Shown here piece after piece: positions 8,690 through 18,221 of a stretch of DNA of 64,000 nt (position 1 is the stretch's first letter; each line of letters opens with the position of its first letter). Made by a program: the position numbers and the translations under genes. The notes beneath the pieces are model-generated. The model was not told the origin of the DNA, made no database searches, and saw only the letters and a program-made list of their open reading frames with translations. Source of the stretch: an uncultured Prevotellaceae bacterium (GTDB lineage: Bacteria; Bacteroidota; Bacteroidia; Bacteroidales; Muribaculaceae); NCBI GenBank assembly GCA_900317325.1, contig ONGE01000016.1, positions 1-64,000 on the forward strand, given 5' to 3'.

Positions 8690-11600
8690 ATGAAGAAAGT
8701 TTTATTGTTTTGTGCGATGGCTCTGGTGATCAGCATCAGTGCCATTGCAGGTATTAATGAGAAATTGTCCGCCTCGACTCAGTTGTTCATTGCTGAGCGT
8801 GACGGCAAGATTTCCCTGGATATGAAAGTGGCTGGCCCCTTGCAGCCGTCACGTGCCCCATTATTGCGCACCAGACCGGTAGAGCGATTGATTGCTCCGG
8901 CCGAGCGTATCAACGGTATTGACATGGTGTCGGCGTTTATTCATATCGATCCCAACCGCACTGCCAAGCTCGAAAGCATGGGTGTGGAAATTCAAGAGCG
9001 TTTCAACGGTTTCGTCACCGCAATGATTCCTGTTGACATCATTGAGAAAGTGGCCGAGCTTCCCGAGGTTCTGGAGGTGAATGTGGCCCGCAAGGTCGCT
9101 GTTAAGACCGACAGGGCCCGTTATTACACCAACACCGATGACGTGCTCAACTACAGCACTGATGCCATCGCGGCCGGTCTTCCCCAAGCCTTCAAGGGCA
9201 CGGGTGTTGTCGTCGGTGTCATCGACGACGGTATTGACTTCCAGCACACGATGTTCAAGGATGCTAACGGCAATACCCGCATCAAGCGTGCATACGTTGC
9301 CAGGGGTGCAGGTTCGTTCACTACTTACACCAATATCACTTCAAGTTCCCCCACTACCGACGACAGCGGTGAGTCACATGGTACCCACACCAGTTCAACT
9401 GCTGGAGGTAGCGAGATTACCGTCGGTACCACGGTGTATGGCGGTATGGCTCCCGAGTCCAGTCTGGTTCTCGTTGGTTGCGGCCAATATCTCTACAACA
9501 CCAACATCGCTAACGGTATCAAATACATCTTTGATTATGCCGATAGTCAGAACATGCCCGCTGTGTGCAGCATCAGTCTTGGCACGCACAACGGCCCGCA
9601 TGACGGTACTGGTGAGTTGGCATCGACCTATGCCCAGTATGCCGGCAACAATCCCAACCACATTATTGTATGCGCTACGGGAAATGAGGCCGGAGGCAAC
9701 TACGGCAAGCAGTACAGCGGTGGCACGGCTTCGTCAAGCACCCCGTTCTCTACGACTCTCACTGGATGCTATTATGTTTATAATGGTTATTCATCATCCT
9801 ACCTTAACAGGATGTACAATGGCTACGATGTGTTCTATGCCCGCACTGCCAACAAGGCTCTCGCCTGCAAGCTCCATGTGGTGAACACCAGCGATAACAG
9901 TGTCGTTTGGACTTCTGGTGCCATCACATCCAGCACTTCAAGCGTGAGCGGCATTACTACTTACTTCAGTAGCTCGCCTCAGGTGACCATCAGCAGGAAT
10001 AGCTATAACCAGAAGTACTATGTGCAGCTGAGTTTCAACAGTATGTCCAAGAAGAGCAGCTACAATGGCAGCAATTATGTATTGGCAGTTAGTGTATATC
10101 CCACTAGCGGCTCATGTATGATCGACGCCTGGGATATTTCGGGCTATAACGCCTTCGGCTTGTTCTCGGGAACTTACGGTGGCTATACCTTCATTGCCGG
10201 TTCCGATGATTGCAGCATTTGCGATGAATGCGCCAGTGATAATGTGATCTCGGTGGGCGCTTACTGTTCCAAGCGCACAGTCAAGGACTACAACAATTCT
10301 TCACACTCGCTGTCTGGCTACACGTTGAACGATATCGCCTATTTCTCGAGCTATCAAGCTGAGGGTTGCGGTCCCACTGGTGTTGCCAAGCCTGACATCT
10401 GCGCTCCCGGTGCAACGATTGTCGCTGGTATCAACCACTATGACAACACTTATATGAATAATGAATGGGCCGATTACGGAATGTATCTGGTGTATAAAAA
10501 TGGTGCTTCGTCGTTGGGTAGTATGGACGGAACCTCGATGTCGACTCCTTGTGCCGCAGGTATCATCGCGCTCTATCTGCAGGCTGCCAAGTATGCCGGC
10601 AAGACGCTGAACACTGCAGCGGTCCGTGAAGTGTTTGCCAATACCGCAATCCATGACAGCTACACCAGCAAGAAGAACTTTGGTCGCTATGGCAAGATCA
10701 ATGCACTGGAGGGTATCAAGTACATCTTGGGTGATGCAGGTCTTCCTCAGCCCGAACTGACTGTTTCTCCTGAATCGTTGACCTTTACGGCCAATGTAGG
10801 TGAAACCGTGACCAAGACCTTCACCGTAACTGGTACCGACCTGCTCGGAGACGTGACTCTCAGCCTGAGCGCAAGCTCAGTATATAGTATTTCGCCCACG
10901 ACAATCACTCCTGCCGAGGCTGCAGAAGGCAAGACGGTGACTGTGACCTACGCTCCCACTGTCAGTGGCACCCAGACCGCTACCATCACTTTGTCGACTG
11001 TCGCTCTTGATTCCAAGACCGTCAGCTTGACAGGTACTGCAACTAGGGTTCCCACTCTCAACGTTAATCCTGCAGAATTGTCGTTCAACGCCGAAGTCGG
11101 CCAGACCGTGACTCAGACCTTCGTCGTTTCAGGTTCAAACCTGACATCCGGTACTTCGGTACAACTGTCGGTCGGCGGTGAGAATTCAAACATGTTCTCC
11201 ATCGACAAGACTAACCTCACCAGGACTGCTGTACAGAATGGCGCTACCATAACTGTGACCTATCGTCCCACGGCAGGCGGCACTCACAACGCTGTTGTTA
11301 ATATCAGCGGCGGTGGCGCTGCCGAGGGCAAGACCGTGACCTTGACTGGTGTCGCTCCCGAACCGGTTCGCACAATCACTGTGAATCCCACTTCGCTCTC
11401 GTTCAATGCTACGACTGGACAGAATGTGACGAAGACGTTTACCGTAACCGGAACTAACTTGAGCGGAAATCTGTCGCTCAGTGTGAGCAATGGCAACGGC
11501 ATCTATCGCATCGACAAGACCAGCATCACTGCCAGCGCAGCTGCAGCTGGTGCTGTTGTGACCGTTACCTATTCACCCACTGTGGCTGGTGCCAGCAACG

Positions 11601-12283
11601 CAACTGTAACCGTGAGCGGTGGTGGCGCCGAGGCTGTCACTGTAGCACTGAGCGGTACTGCTGAACTGTTGAAGTTGGCCCCCGTGATGCTTCCTGCCGA
11701 TGAGGATTTCATCACATCGACCTCGTTCCGTGCCGATTGGACCGACGAAACCCCCGAGGCAAATGTGGTAAGCTATACCCTTGAGGTGAACACCGTGGCC
11801 TCACTCAAGTTGGCTAACAAGTTCCCGGTTGCAGGAATTGCAGCCAGGTTTGAAGCTGCCAATCCCATGTTCCGTGCTGGTGAGACCGGTGACGCCAACT
11901 ATCGCTTGATCACCGATATCACACCCGATAAGTTCTACGTCGTTAACGACCTCTTGGGTGGCGGAACCTTTGTTTACAGGGTTAAGGCCGTTTACACCGA
12001 TGGCACCGAGAGCGAGTGGAGCAACACTCAGGAAGTTACCCTGTTAGAGCCGGGTCATGGCTTCACGCCGGGTGATGTTAACCACGATAATGTTGTCAAT
12101 ATCACCGATGTGACTATGCTCATCAGCTATGCTATGGGCGCCGATAACGGAATCTGCCCGACTTGTGCCGATGTCAACGGCGATGGTGGTGTCAACATCT
12201 CGGATGTGACAGTTCTGATCAACTTGGCCAATACTCGGGCTGCAAAGATTCAGAGGAAGAGCAACAACAGCATCCGCTTCTGA
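8690..12283 (+). CDS. Large secreted subtilisin-like serine protease with Ig-like repeats and dockerin-like C-terminus
   Basis: A 1197-residue exported S8 peptidase. A signal peptide (MKKVLLFCAMALVISISAIA) is followed by a propeptide-like segment, then the catalytic domain with Asp at about 178 (GVIDDGID), His at about 230 (SHGTHTSS) and Ser at about 616 (GTSMSTPCAAG). The large His-Ser spacing implies a long inserted domain. Three tandem Ig-like repeats of about 100 residues (about 688-990) share a pattern of xNPxxLSFNAxxGQxVTxTF. A fibronectin-III-like stretch comes next, then a dockerin-like pair (GDVNHDNVVNITDV, DVNGDGGVNISDV) near residue 1130-1180. The start is set by the signal peptide and the promoter just upstream. 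Likely surface or extracellular proteolysis; the substrate is unknown. Confidence 0.93.
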   Translation: MKKVLLFCAMALVISISAIAGINEKLSASTQLFIAERDGKISLDMKVAGPLQPSRAPLLRTRPVERLIAPAERINGIDMVSAFIHIDPNRTAKLESMGVEIQERFNGFVTAMIPVDIIEKVAELPEVLEVNVARKVAVKTDRARYYTNTDDVLNYSTDAIAAGLPQAFKGTGVVVGVIDDGIDFQHTMFKDANGNTRIKRAYVARGAGSFTTYTNITSSSPTTDDSGESHGTHTSSTAGGSEITVGTTVYGGMAPESSLVLVGCGQYLYNTNIANGIKYIFDYADSQNMPAVCSISLGTHNGPHDGTGELASTYAQYAGNNPNHIIVCATGNEAGGNYGKQYSGGTASSSTPFSTTLTGCYYVYNGYSSSYLNRMYNGYDVFYARTANKALACKLHVVNTSDNSVVWTSGAITSSTSSVSGITTYFSSSPQVTISRNSYNQKYYVQLSFNSMSKKSSYNGSNYVLAVSVYPTSGSCMIDAWDISGYNAFGLFSGTYGGYTFIAGSDDCSICDECASDNVISVGAYCSKRTVKDYNNSSHSLSGYTLNDIAYFSSYQAEGCGPTGVAKPDICAPGATIVAGINHYDNTYMNNEWADYGMYLVYKNGASSLGSMDGTSMSTPCAAGIIALYLQAAKYAGKTLNTAAVREVFANTAIHDSYTSKKNFGRYGKINALEGIKYILGDAGLPQPELTVSPESLTFTANVGETVTKTFTVTGTDLLGDVTLSLSASSVYSISPTTITPAEAAEGKTVTVTYAPTVSGTQTATITLSTVALDSKTVSLTGTATRVPTLNVNPAELSFNAEVGQTVTQTFVVSGSNLTSGTSVQLSVGGENSNMFSIDKTNLTRTAVQNGATITVTYRPTAGGTHNAVVNISGGGAAEGKTVTLTGVAPEPVRTITVNPTSLSFNATTGQNVTKTFTVTGTNLSGNLSLSVSNGNGIYRIDKTSITASAAAAGAVVTVTYSPTVAGASNATVTVSGGGAEAVTVALSGTAELLKLAPVMLPADEDFITSTSFRADWTDETPEANVVSYTLEVNTVASLKLANKFPVAGIAARFEAANPMFRAGETGDANYRLITDITPDKFYVVNDLLGGGTFVYRVKAVYTDGTESEWSNTQEVTLLEPGHGFTPGDVNHDNVVNITDVTMLISYAMGADNGICPTCADVNGDGGVNISDVTVLINLANTRAAKIQRKSNNSIRF
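10750..11665 (+). repeat. Three tandem ~300-base Ig-like domain repeats inside the subtilase
   Basis: Units begin near 10750, 11056 and 11376, each encoding about 100 residues with an N-terminal P-x-x-L-x-F-x-A/T-x-x-G pattern, a TFxVxG strand, SI/RIDKT or SPTTIT, and a VTVTYxPT strand. The endonuclease I protein at 311 carries one related unit. Confidence 0.75.
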
Positions 12284-12327
12284 ACCGTATTCTCTGCGGT
12301 AGAAGCTTTATCGCATGAATGAAAACG

Positions 12328-12369
12328 CTTGCGGGATGTCCCTGGATGGGACACCCCGCAAGTTTTTTT
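12328..12369 (+). terminator. Rho-independent terminator of the subtilase gene
   Basis: CTTGCGGG/CCCGCAAG and TGTCCC/GGGACA arms with one mismatch form a 15-position stem, followed by seven T at 12363-12369. An AAAA run on the other side suggests weak activity for the opposing gene too. Confidence 0.85.
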
Positions 12370-12434
12370 GTTTTCTCAACCCGATGTGAGTCGGGAAATT
12401 ATGTTGATGATTGAGCTGTCTTGGTTACTGGAAA

Positions 12435-13133
12435 TTACTCGCTCAAGAAGGCCTCGGCGGTGGCGATATCGTCAGCATGATCGACATCGACGATTTTGTC
12501 GATGCTGTAGGCTTCGAGTTTGAATCCGGCCTCGACAAGAGCACGCTGGAAGTTGCGCATGCGGCTGATGTCGCGCTCGATGCAGTCATCCAGCACGGCA
12601 AAGGCTTTATCGGTCATGGCATAGACGCCGCCCGACACGTATTTTGCTTCGGGCCATTTCTTGTCGCGGAAAGCGGTGATGTTCATCTGCTCATTGGTCT
12701 CGACCCACAGCGGCTTCTCGTCATCGACAAACGGGGTGACGGCCCACATGCCGTCATGGCTCTCATCGGCTTCAAAGGCGTCGATGTAGCCCTTGAAGTC
12801 ATGTTCCTTGAAGATGGTGTCAACCGTGGTGAGACAGAACTTGCCTTGAGGAATCACGCGGCTCAGGTGCCACAGACTGTGCATCGAGCTGGGGGTGGTC
12901 TTGACCACGAGATTCAAGGGAACGGGCAGCTCCAGGCTCTCGAGATAGGCTCTTACCTCTTTCATGTGTTCATTGACGATGATGCTGATGCTCTCGGCAT
13001 TGCATCGCAGCATGATGTTGATCAGGCGACCGATCATCGGTTCGCCCTGCAGTTCAACGAGGGGCTTGGGTTTAGCGACACCCTCTTGGGCAAGACGCGA
13101 GCCTTCGCCCGCAGCAATTATTGCATAGTTCAT
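12435..13133 (-). CDS. Sugar/alcohol phosphate nucleotidyltransferase
   Basis: A 232-residue NTP_transferase-family protein that should join an NTP to a phosphorylated sugar or alcohol. The signature AAGEGSRL (residues 7-14) plus KPKPLVELQGEPMI (about 21-34) forms the nucleotide-binding loop. A short Asp-containing strand (CLTTVDTIF, about residue 95) sits where the metal/product site lies. It is downstream of an HAD hydrolase (57-base gap, same strand). A similar NTase/HAD pair occurs at 21102-22413. The substrate cannot be read from sequence; MurNAc/GlcNAc-1-P, CDP-alcohol and phosphocholine-type enzymes share this fold. Confidence 0.85.
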   Translation of the reverse strand: MNYAIIAAGEGSRLAQEGVAKPKPLVELQGEPMIGRLINIMLRCNAESISIIVNEHMKEVRAYLESLELPVPLNLVVKTTPSSMHSLWHLSRVIPQGKFCLTTVDTIFKEHDFKGYIDAFEADESHDGMWAVTPFVDDEKPLWVETNEQMNITAFRDKKWPEAKYVSGGVYAMTDKAFAVLDDCIERDISRMRNFQRALVEAGFKLEAYSIDKIVDVDHADDIATAEAFLSE

Positions 13134-13190
13134 TATTCTTGGTTTTATAAGTTATTCGTTTTTGGGCCCATAGTTAACGGTCAGCACGTT

Positions 13191-13895
13191 TCACGCCTCA
13201 TTCTTTAAGAAATCAAGCACTTGGGTGACGCGTGTGATAGTATGGGGGTGAGTCTGTTTGTCTTCATCTTCGGTCCAACCTTTACCCTTGAGCCACAGCA
13301 CTTGGCAACCTAGTTGCTCGGCGGGCTGGATGTCCTTGCGCAGGCTGTCGCCCACCACAAGCACCTCTTGAGGTTCCAGCTCAAGTGCGTCGATGCCTAA
13401 CTTGAATAGGGTGGGGTTGGGTTTGCGCACTCCCACAACGGCGCTCTCGATGATACCCTTGAACAGATGCCTGATGCCGTAGCTGCGCAGCACTTCGTCA
13501 ATGTTGCCGTAGAAGTTGCTCACCAGCATCATCGGGAATCGCTGCTGCAACTCCTCGAGCATGGGGCGCGCCTCGTCGATGCAGGCTCGTGCAGCATCAT
13601 CACAATAGTCGGCGATCCGGGTGACCCATTCTTTACGACAGGATTCGTCAACAGTCAGTGGCAGGTAGCTAATCTCAAGTGCTACTTTTTTGCGCAGCAA
13701 CTCGTGAAAATCGTCCTGGGGCAAGATGATGCGTTCGCGGGCCAAAGCACGCTCTCCCTCGACGTAGGCTGTGCGGAAGGTCTCCTTGTCAACGGGCACA
13801 TTGGCCTGTTGATAGCCCTGCCACAGCACCTCGCTCCAGTGCACACCGCGGCTGTCGAGTGTGCCGCCGTAATCAAAGATGATTCCTTTTATCAT
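13191..13895 (-). CDS. HAD-superfamily hydrolase
   Basis: A 234-residue haloacid dehalogenase-type phosphatase. Motif I is FDYGGTLD (residues 7-14): the nucleophile Asp is present, but the usual second Asp at +2 is Gly, as seen in some HAD branches. Motif II is near LVSNFYG (about 119), and motif III/IV is KPNPTLFKLGIDALEL with VLVVGDSLRKDI (about 157-190). The cap domain sits between motifs I and II. The adjacent nucleotidyltransferase suggests a joint role in making or clearing a phosphorylated precursor. The true substrate is unknown; dehalogenase activity is unlikely but not excluded. Confidence 0.85.
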   Translation of the reverse strand: MIKGIIFDYGGTLDSRGVHWSEVLWQGYQQANVPVDKETFRTAYVEGERALARERIILPQDDFHELLRKKVALEISYLPLTVDESCRKEWVTRIADYCDDAARACIDEARPMLEELQQRFPMMLVSNFYGNIDEVLRSYGIRHLFKGIIESAVVGVRKPNPTLFKLGIDALELEPQEVLVVGDSLRKDIQPAEQLGCQVLWLKGKGWTEDEDKQTHPHTITRVTQVLDFLKNEA

Positions 13896-13954
13896 TGTGT
13901 TTGTTAGTTTTCAGTTTGCGAGACGGAAAAACCTTGCCTCTCAATCTTCCAATT

Positions 13955-13992
13955 CCTACCCGTTTAACCTCTAACCTCTAACCTTTAACCTC
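13955..13992. repeat. Short CCTCTAA-type tandem repeat in an intergenic gap
   Basis: The gap between pdxA and the HAD gene contains about four imperfect copies of a heptamer (ACCTCTA / ACCTTTA). Function unknown. Confidence 0.5.
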
Positions 13993-13997
13993 ACTTG

Positions 13998-15098
13998 TTA
14001 TTCCCCCTTGGTCAAATCAAGCTTCACGTTGTCGCGGCCACGATCCTGGAAGAGCTTGGGCAGGGGATTCTGACGAGACTCGTCGTAGCGGATGCGGTTG
14101 CGGTACACATCGATGGCGGTGTAGATGGCATGGCGAATCGACGATTCGTTGGCAAGTCCTTGACCGGCAATGTCATATCCGGTGCCGTGGTCGGGGCTGG
14201 TGCGCACGATGGGCAGGCCGGCCGTGAAGTTGACGCCCTCGTCCATGGCGATGGTCTTGAACGGTGCCAGGCCTTGATCATGATACATGGCCAGCACGCC
14301 ATCGAAGCGGCGGTAGTGGCGTGCCCCGAAGAAACCGTCGGCGGCATAGGGGCCGAAACACTGGACGCCGTCCTCGTCATTAGACAGTTGGATGGCGGGG
14401 ATGATGATGTCGCGCTCCTCGGTGCCCAGGATGCCGTTTTCGCCGGCATGCGGGTTGAGTGAAAGCACGGCAATGCGCGGTCCGTCGATGAAGAAATCGC
14501 GTTTGAGCGAGGTGTTGAACAACCTGAGCTTCTCGCGGATGCCTTCAATTGTCAAAGCGGTGGGCACTTGTGCCAGCGGCAGGTGGGTGGTGGCCAGTGC
14601 AATGCGTAGTACTGGCGCGCACATGAGCATCAGGGCTGTGGCTCCGTCGCCGGCAGCGCTCTGCAGGTACTCGGTGTGACCCGGGAAATGGAACTGGTCG
14701 CTCTGGATGTTGTCCTTATTGATAGGGGCGGTCACCAGCACGTCGATGAGACCTGCTTTGAGGTCCTGGACAGCAGCCTCCAGCGACAGGAAGGATGCCA
14801 GGCCGGCCTGTTTGCTGGGTTGACCCAATTCCACCTTTATTTCCTGATTGATGCACTCGACCAGGTTGGGCATGTTGTCCTTTAACTGCTCGGCAGTCTT
14901 GGTGTGGTTGATCTGGAAACCAGGCAGATTGCAGGCATTGCGATGATAGCTCACAATCTTGCTGGAGCCATAGATGACGGGAGTGCACATATCCAGCATT
15001 TCGGGAACACCTACGGCCTTCATGATGACCTCGATTCCGATACCGTTGGTATCACCGATAGTGATGCCTACATTCAGTTTTTTATTCTCTTGTCTCAT
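13998..15098 (-). CDS. pdxA: 4-Hydroxythreonine-4-phosphate dehydrogenase
   Basis: NAD-dependent oxidation and decarboxylation of 4-phosphohydroxy-threonine, in the DXP-dependent pyridoxal phosphate pathway. The 366-residue protein begins MRQENKKLNVGITIGDTNGIG. The ATG at 15098 is chosen because homology starts there, not at an in-frame ATG 24 codons earlier. Family motifs include VTAPINKDNIQ, FPGHTEYL and the metal-binding MYHDQGLAPFK. A -7-like box lies at 15135-15142. The 102 bases between it and the downstream HAD gene contain a short ACCTCTA-type tandem repeat and no terminator I can see. Confidence 0.93.
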   Translation of the reverse strand: MRQENKKLNVGITIGDTNGIGIEVIMKAVGVPEMLDMCTPVIYGSSKIVSYHRNACNLPGFQINHTKTAEQLKDNMPNLVECINQEIKVELGQPSKQAGLASFLSLEAAVQDLKAGLIDVLVTAPINKDNIQSDQFHFPGHTEYLQSAAGDGATALMLMCAPVLRIALATTHLPLAQVPTALTIEGIREKLRLFNTSLKRDFFIDGPRIAVLSLNPHAGENGILGTEERDIIIPAIQLSNDEDGVQCFGPYAADGFFGARHYRRFDGVLAMYHDQGLAPFKTIAMDEGVNFTAGLPIVRTSPDHGTGYDIAGQGLANESSIRHAIYTAIDVYRNRIRYDESRQNPLPKLFQDRGRDNVKLDLTKGE

Positions 15099-15134
15099 TA
15101 GTTCAAATTCTTGTGATGTTTTAATTACAATCTG

Positions 15135-15142
15135 CAAAGATA
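15135..15142 (-). promoter_or_regulatory. -7 box of pdxA
   Basis: TATCTTTG on the reverse strand fits TAnnTTTG, about 37 bases upstream of the chosen ATG. The -33 box is not evident at 19-20 bases. Confidence 0.4.
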
Positions 15143-15270
15143 ATGCAAAATTCCGATTAAGCGAAGACAATAAGGATTTATTGTCGTTGTTGAGCTCGAC
15201 GCACTTATCCGCCCAGATGCATTATGACTTATCATTATCCGTTAATCTATAACCTTTGCCCTCTTTATTT

Positions 15271-15301
15271 TTTGCCTTTTTGCAATAAAGCAGTATTTTT
15301 G
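15271..15301 (+). promoter_or_regulatory. Promoter of the DUF5723-like gene
   Basis: TTTG (15271-15274), 19 bases, TATTTTTG (15294-15301): an exact Bacteroidetes promoter, 96 bases before the ATG at 15398. Confidence 0.75.
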
Positions 15302-15397
15302 TCGCGTTGAAGTTGATTGGATTCATGCCGACATTCAATCTTATAGAGTTTATATAGACCTGACAACCAACCATATCCATTAAATAAAGTCCTCTTG

Positions 15398-16816
15398 ATG
15401 AACGACTCTTTACACATTCTGAGAACCCTCGTTGTGCTGGCATTGGCTTTGACATGCAGCGCTTTGCATGGTCAAGTACTGCGTACATCTTATTTCATGG
15501 AGGGGGCGCAGTATCGCATGGCGCTTAACCCGGCCTTGGTGCCCGAGCGGGGGTATGTCAACCTGCCTGTTGTGGGTCACACCAATGAATCGGTCAACAG
15601 TGATGTGCTGGGAGTGGACGATGTCATCGATATCATCAAGAACGGTGGAGATGACGATTACTACACTACTCAGGAATTCTACGATAAACTCAACGACCGC
15701 AACAAGGTCATGGCCAACATTGGCTCAGAATTGATTGGTGCCGGTTGGTGGCATGGCAAGGGCTTCATGTCGTTCAGCATCGGTGTCAAGGCCAACGGAT
15801 ATGTAGATGTTCCAAAAACATTGTTCGCTTTCATGCGCGACATGAAAGGATTTAATGAGAATGATTACAGCGATTACAGCAGGGACTTGAGCAACGCTGA
15901 ATTCAACCTCGAGGCTTATACCGAGATTGCCATGGGCTACACGCGCCAAATCAATGACCGCCTGAGGGTGGGTGGACGCTTGAAAGGCTTGCTCGGGCAG
16001 GGCAACCTGAACCTGAATGTGGGGCATGCCGTTGTGCAGTCAAACCTCAAAGGGGTGCCGCCGGACATCGCTTGGGCAGCGGTTGGATTGAGTGAACTCG
16101 TTTATGTGCGTGGAACGGGATCTATCGATGCCACAGCAACATTGCAGAGTTCGGTGCAAGGCTTGAACTATATCATTGGCGATAGAGGGTATATTGAGCG
16201 GGCACGTTTCAAGCCCAGGGACATGGGTGTGGCAGGTATGGGTGCCGCCATCGACTTGGGTGTTGCCTATAATGTGACCGAAAACCTGGAACTGTCGGCA
16301 GCAATCAACGACATGGGCTTTATCAGTTGGTCTAAAGGCAATACACAGACGGCACATGCCAACACCGAGGGCCTGGTTTTTGACAGCAGCCACCCGGGTG
16401 ATCCACGTCGCTTTTCGGGCCTTATCGGCAGCGGCGAGTCCATCAATCTGCACTTGCTCAGGTTGGTCCCCGACGAGGAGCAGCGCTCACGCACGACCAC
16501 GCTGGCTTCGACAATGGCTGTAGGCTGCCAATACAGTGTCTTAAAGGAAAAACTGAGTTTGGGCGTCTTGTTCACCGACCGCTTTTCTCACCTGTCCGAA
16601 GGGGCGGAACTGACCTTCTCGGTGAATGCCCATCCCAGAAGTATGCTGGATTTCTCACTGAGCTATTCACCGATGCGTTGCGGCGGTTCATCGTTGGGTC
16701 TGGCCATGAAGTTAGGACCCTTGTTCGTGGGCACCGACTACATGTATTTTGGCAGCAAGACGAAGTGTTGCAATGCCCTCGTGGGCTTGTCGATACCGCT
16801 GGGAAAAAGGAATTGA
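15398..16816 (+). CDS. DUF5723-like outer-membrane beta-barrel protein
   Basis: A 472-residue exported protein. A signal peptide (about 1-24, ending ALHGQ) is followed by VLRTSYFMEGAQYRMALNPAL, the typical opening of Bacteroidetes DUF5723 proteins. The remainder alternates short amphipathic strands rich in Gly/Tyr (for example GYTRQINDRLRVGGRLKGLLG and VGCQYSVLKEKLSLGVLFTDRF), consistent with an outer-membrane barrel. It ends VGLSIPLGKRN, a barrel-type C-terminus. It is probably monocistronic, from the promoter at 15271. Function unknown; a barrel is inferred from composition, not demonstrated. Confidence 0.75.
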   Translation: MNDSLHILRTLVVLALALTCSALHGQVLRTSYFMEGAQYRMALNPALVPERGYVNLPVVGHTNESVNSDVLGVDDVIDIIKNGGDDDYYTTQEFYDKLNDRNKVMANIGSELIGAGWWHGKGFMSFSIGVKANGYVDVPKTLFAFMRDMKGFNENDYSDYSRDLSNAEFNLEAYTEIAMGYTRQINDRLRVGGRLKGLLGQGNLNLNVGHAVVQSNLKGVPPDIAWAAVGLSELVYVRGTGSIDATATLQSSVQGLNYIIGDRGYIERARFKPRDMGVAGMGAAIDLGVAYNVTENLELSAAINDMGFISWSKGNTQTAHANTEGLVFDSSHPGDPRRFSGLIGSGESINLHLLRLVPDEEQRSRTTTLASTMAVGCQYSVLKEKLSLGVLFTDRFSHLSEGAELTFSVNAHPRSMLDFSLSYSPMRCGGSSLGLAMKLGPLFVGTDYMYFGSKTKCCNALVGLSIPLGKRN

Positions 16817-16852
16817 TATCTCATAGCCTTTTTAGAACTTAAAACATCGGTC

Positions 16853-16879
16853 CACCTTGAGCCTGTCGGTCTCAAGGTG
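16853..16879. other. Inverted repeat downstream of the DUF5723-like gene
   Basis: CACCTTGAG (16853-16861) pairs perfectly with CTCAAGGTG (16871-16879) around a 9-base loop. There is no T-tract on the plus side and only a distant A-run for the reverse strand, so it is at best a weak terminator between two convergent genes. Confidence 0.4.
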
Positions 16880-17008
16880 ACGACCAAGGTAAATCAATCA
16901 ATAAGCTGATTGATAACGATGTCTTGTCAATGTTGGGGGATTGGCTTCAATTGCCTGAAAATCGACCGTCTGTGTGTTGGATTCGGTATGGCGAGAAGTT
17001 TCTTGCTG

Positions 17009-18082
17009 TTATTTACCGTGGCGGCTATTGAACTTTTTTAAGAGCCTGTGATGCAACCAGCTCAACGCGAGGGTAATGATGACAAATGCAATAGTTACCG
17101 CCAGGGGGTGGGGCGTCTCGCCATGAGGGCGGCAGACGGTTAAATAGAGGACCATTCTCACAAACGGATGAACGACATAGATGCTTGCAGATATCAATCC
17201 CACCCATGCGATACTCTTGAAAGTGCACCATTGAACAAGTGTCACAGCGCATAGAATCGCAACCAACTCGGCAAGGGGCGATAAAGCCTTGACCGACAAG
17301 CAGACAAGCACCATCACAAGTGAAACGAGGGAAACTGCTATGCTCCATTTCTTGGGGAATCTGAAGTCTGTTCGGGCTGCAATCATTCCCAACACAAAAG
17401 GCATTCCCCAGCCAATAAAATTGCTGCGTGCCCATATCGACCCCATGTCGAATTGTATCCTGTGCCCCGCGATGTTGAAATTGGTGTTGATAGCCAGCCT
17501 GTCAGGGATGAAATATAAGATCAAGTAATTGACAACCATGAAAGCAAAAAAGAGTACCCATAGTTGTTTCACATTGAGTTTGCGAAATAGGAGGTATAAA
17601 AGGTAGAATTGAAAGATTACTCCAAAGAACCAGTAAACCAATGGATTAATGATGGCGTCGCCCTGGAGGTTGGCTGTGAAAGTGACAACACCGATAAAGT
17701 TCTTTATAAGAAGCGGTCTGCCGAAGCAGAAATGATATACCAATATGTAGAGTAAATATACGGGAATTATAAGTTGCCATAGCTTGATCGCATGGCTCTT
17801 GATGTACTTCCAGGTATTGAGGTTAGCCTGGCCGTATTTCTTGCTCAGGCCATACCCGCTGAGGAAAAAGAACAACGGGACACCAATCCATCCGGCAAAT
17901 GAAAAGATGTACCACAACGATGACGAACTAAAGACATTGTTGACAAAAGCATCTGTAACATCTTGTGAATAAGATGTTTCGTTGCATGATATGACCATCA
18001 TGTGACTCACGAAGTTGTGAATCATGATGACGAGGATGCCGAGGCCTTTGATATTTTGGCTCTGTTCTTTTGTCAGGTTCAT
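17009..18082 (-). CDS. Acyltransferase-3 family membrane protein
   Basis: A 357-residue integral-membrane O-acyltransferase-like protein (Acyl_transf_3) with about ten hydrophobic segments. The N-terminal helix carries GLGILVIMIHNF, placing the family's conserved histidine in TM1. GVPLFFFLSGYGLSKK follows as the second family signature. These proteins move acetyl or other short acyl groups onto sugars at the membrane. It is divergent from the polysaccharide locus that begins at 18.36 kb, sharing the intergenic region, so a decorating role on the same glycan is plausible. Two further members occur at 27500 and 56510. Confidence 0.87.
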   Translation of the reverse strand: MNLTKEQSQNIKGLGILVIMIHNFVSHMMVISCNETSYSQDVTDAFVNNVFSSSSLWYIFSFAGWIGVPLFFFLSGYGLSKKYGQANLNTWKYIKSHAIKLWQLIIPVYLLYILVYHFCFGRPLLIKNFIGVVTFTANLQGDAIINPLVYWFFGVIFQFYLLYLLFRKLNVKQLWVLFFAFMVVNYLILYFIPDRLAINTNFNIAGHRIQFDMGSIWARSNFIGWGMPFVLGMIAARTDFRFPKKWSIAVSLVSLVMVLVCLSVKALSPLAELVAILCAVTLVQWCTFKSIAWVGLISASIYVVHPFVRMVLYLTVCRPHGETPHPLAVTIAFVIITLALSWLHHRLLKKFNSRHGK

Positions 18083-18221
18083 CGGTGCTGGATTTGCACT
18101 GCTCGTTTTCGCCGTGAAAGACGATGTTTGGCCTTAATGGTTAAGTGAATATAATTGCGATATATTGCTGATGGGCTGTGGGCTTGAGGGCCGCTCATAA
18201 CTCATCGCGCTTTTCGCTATG

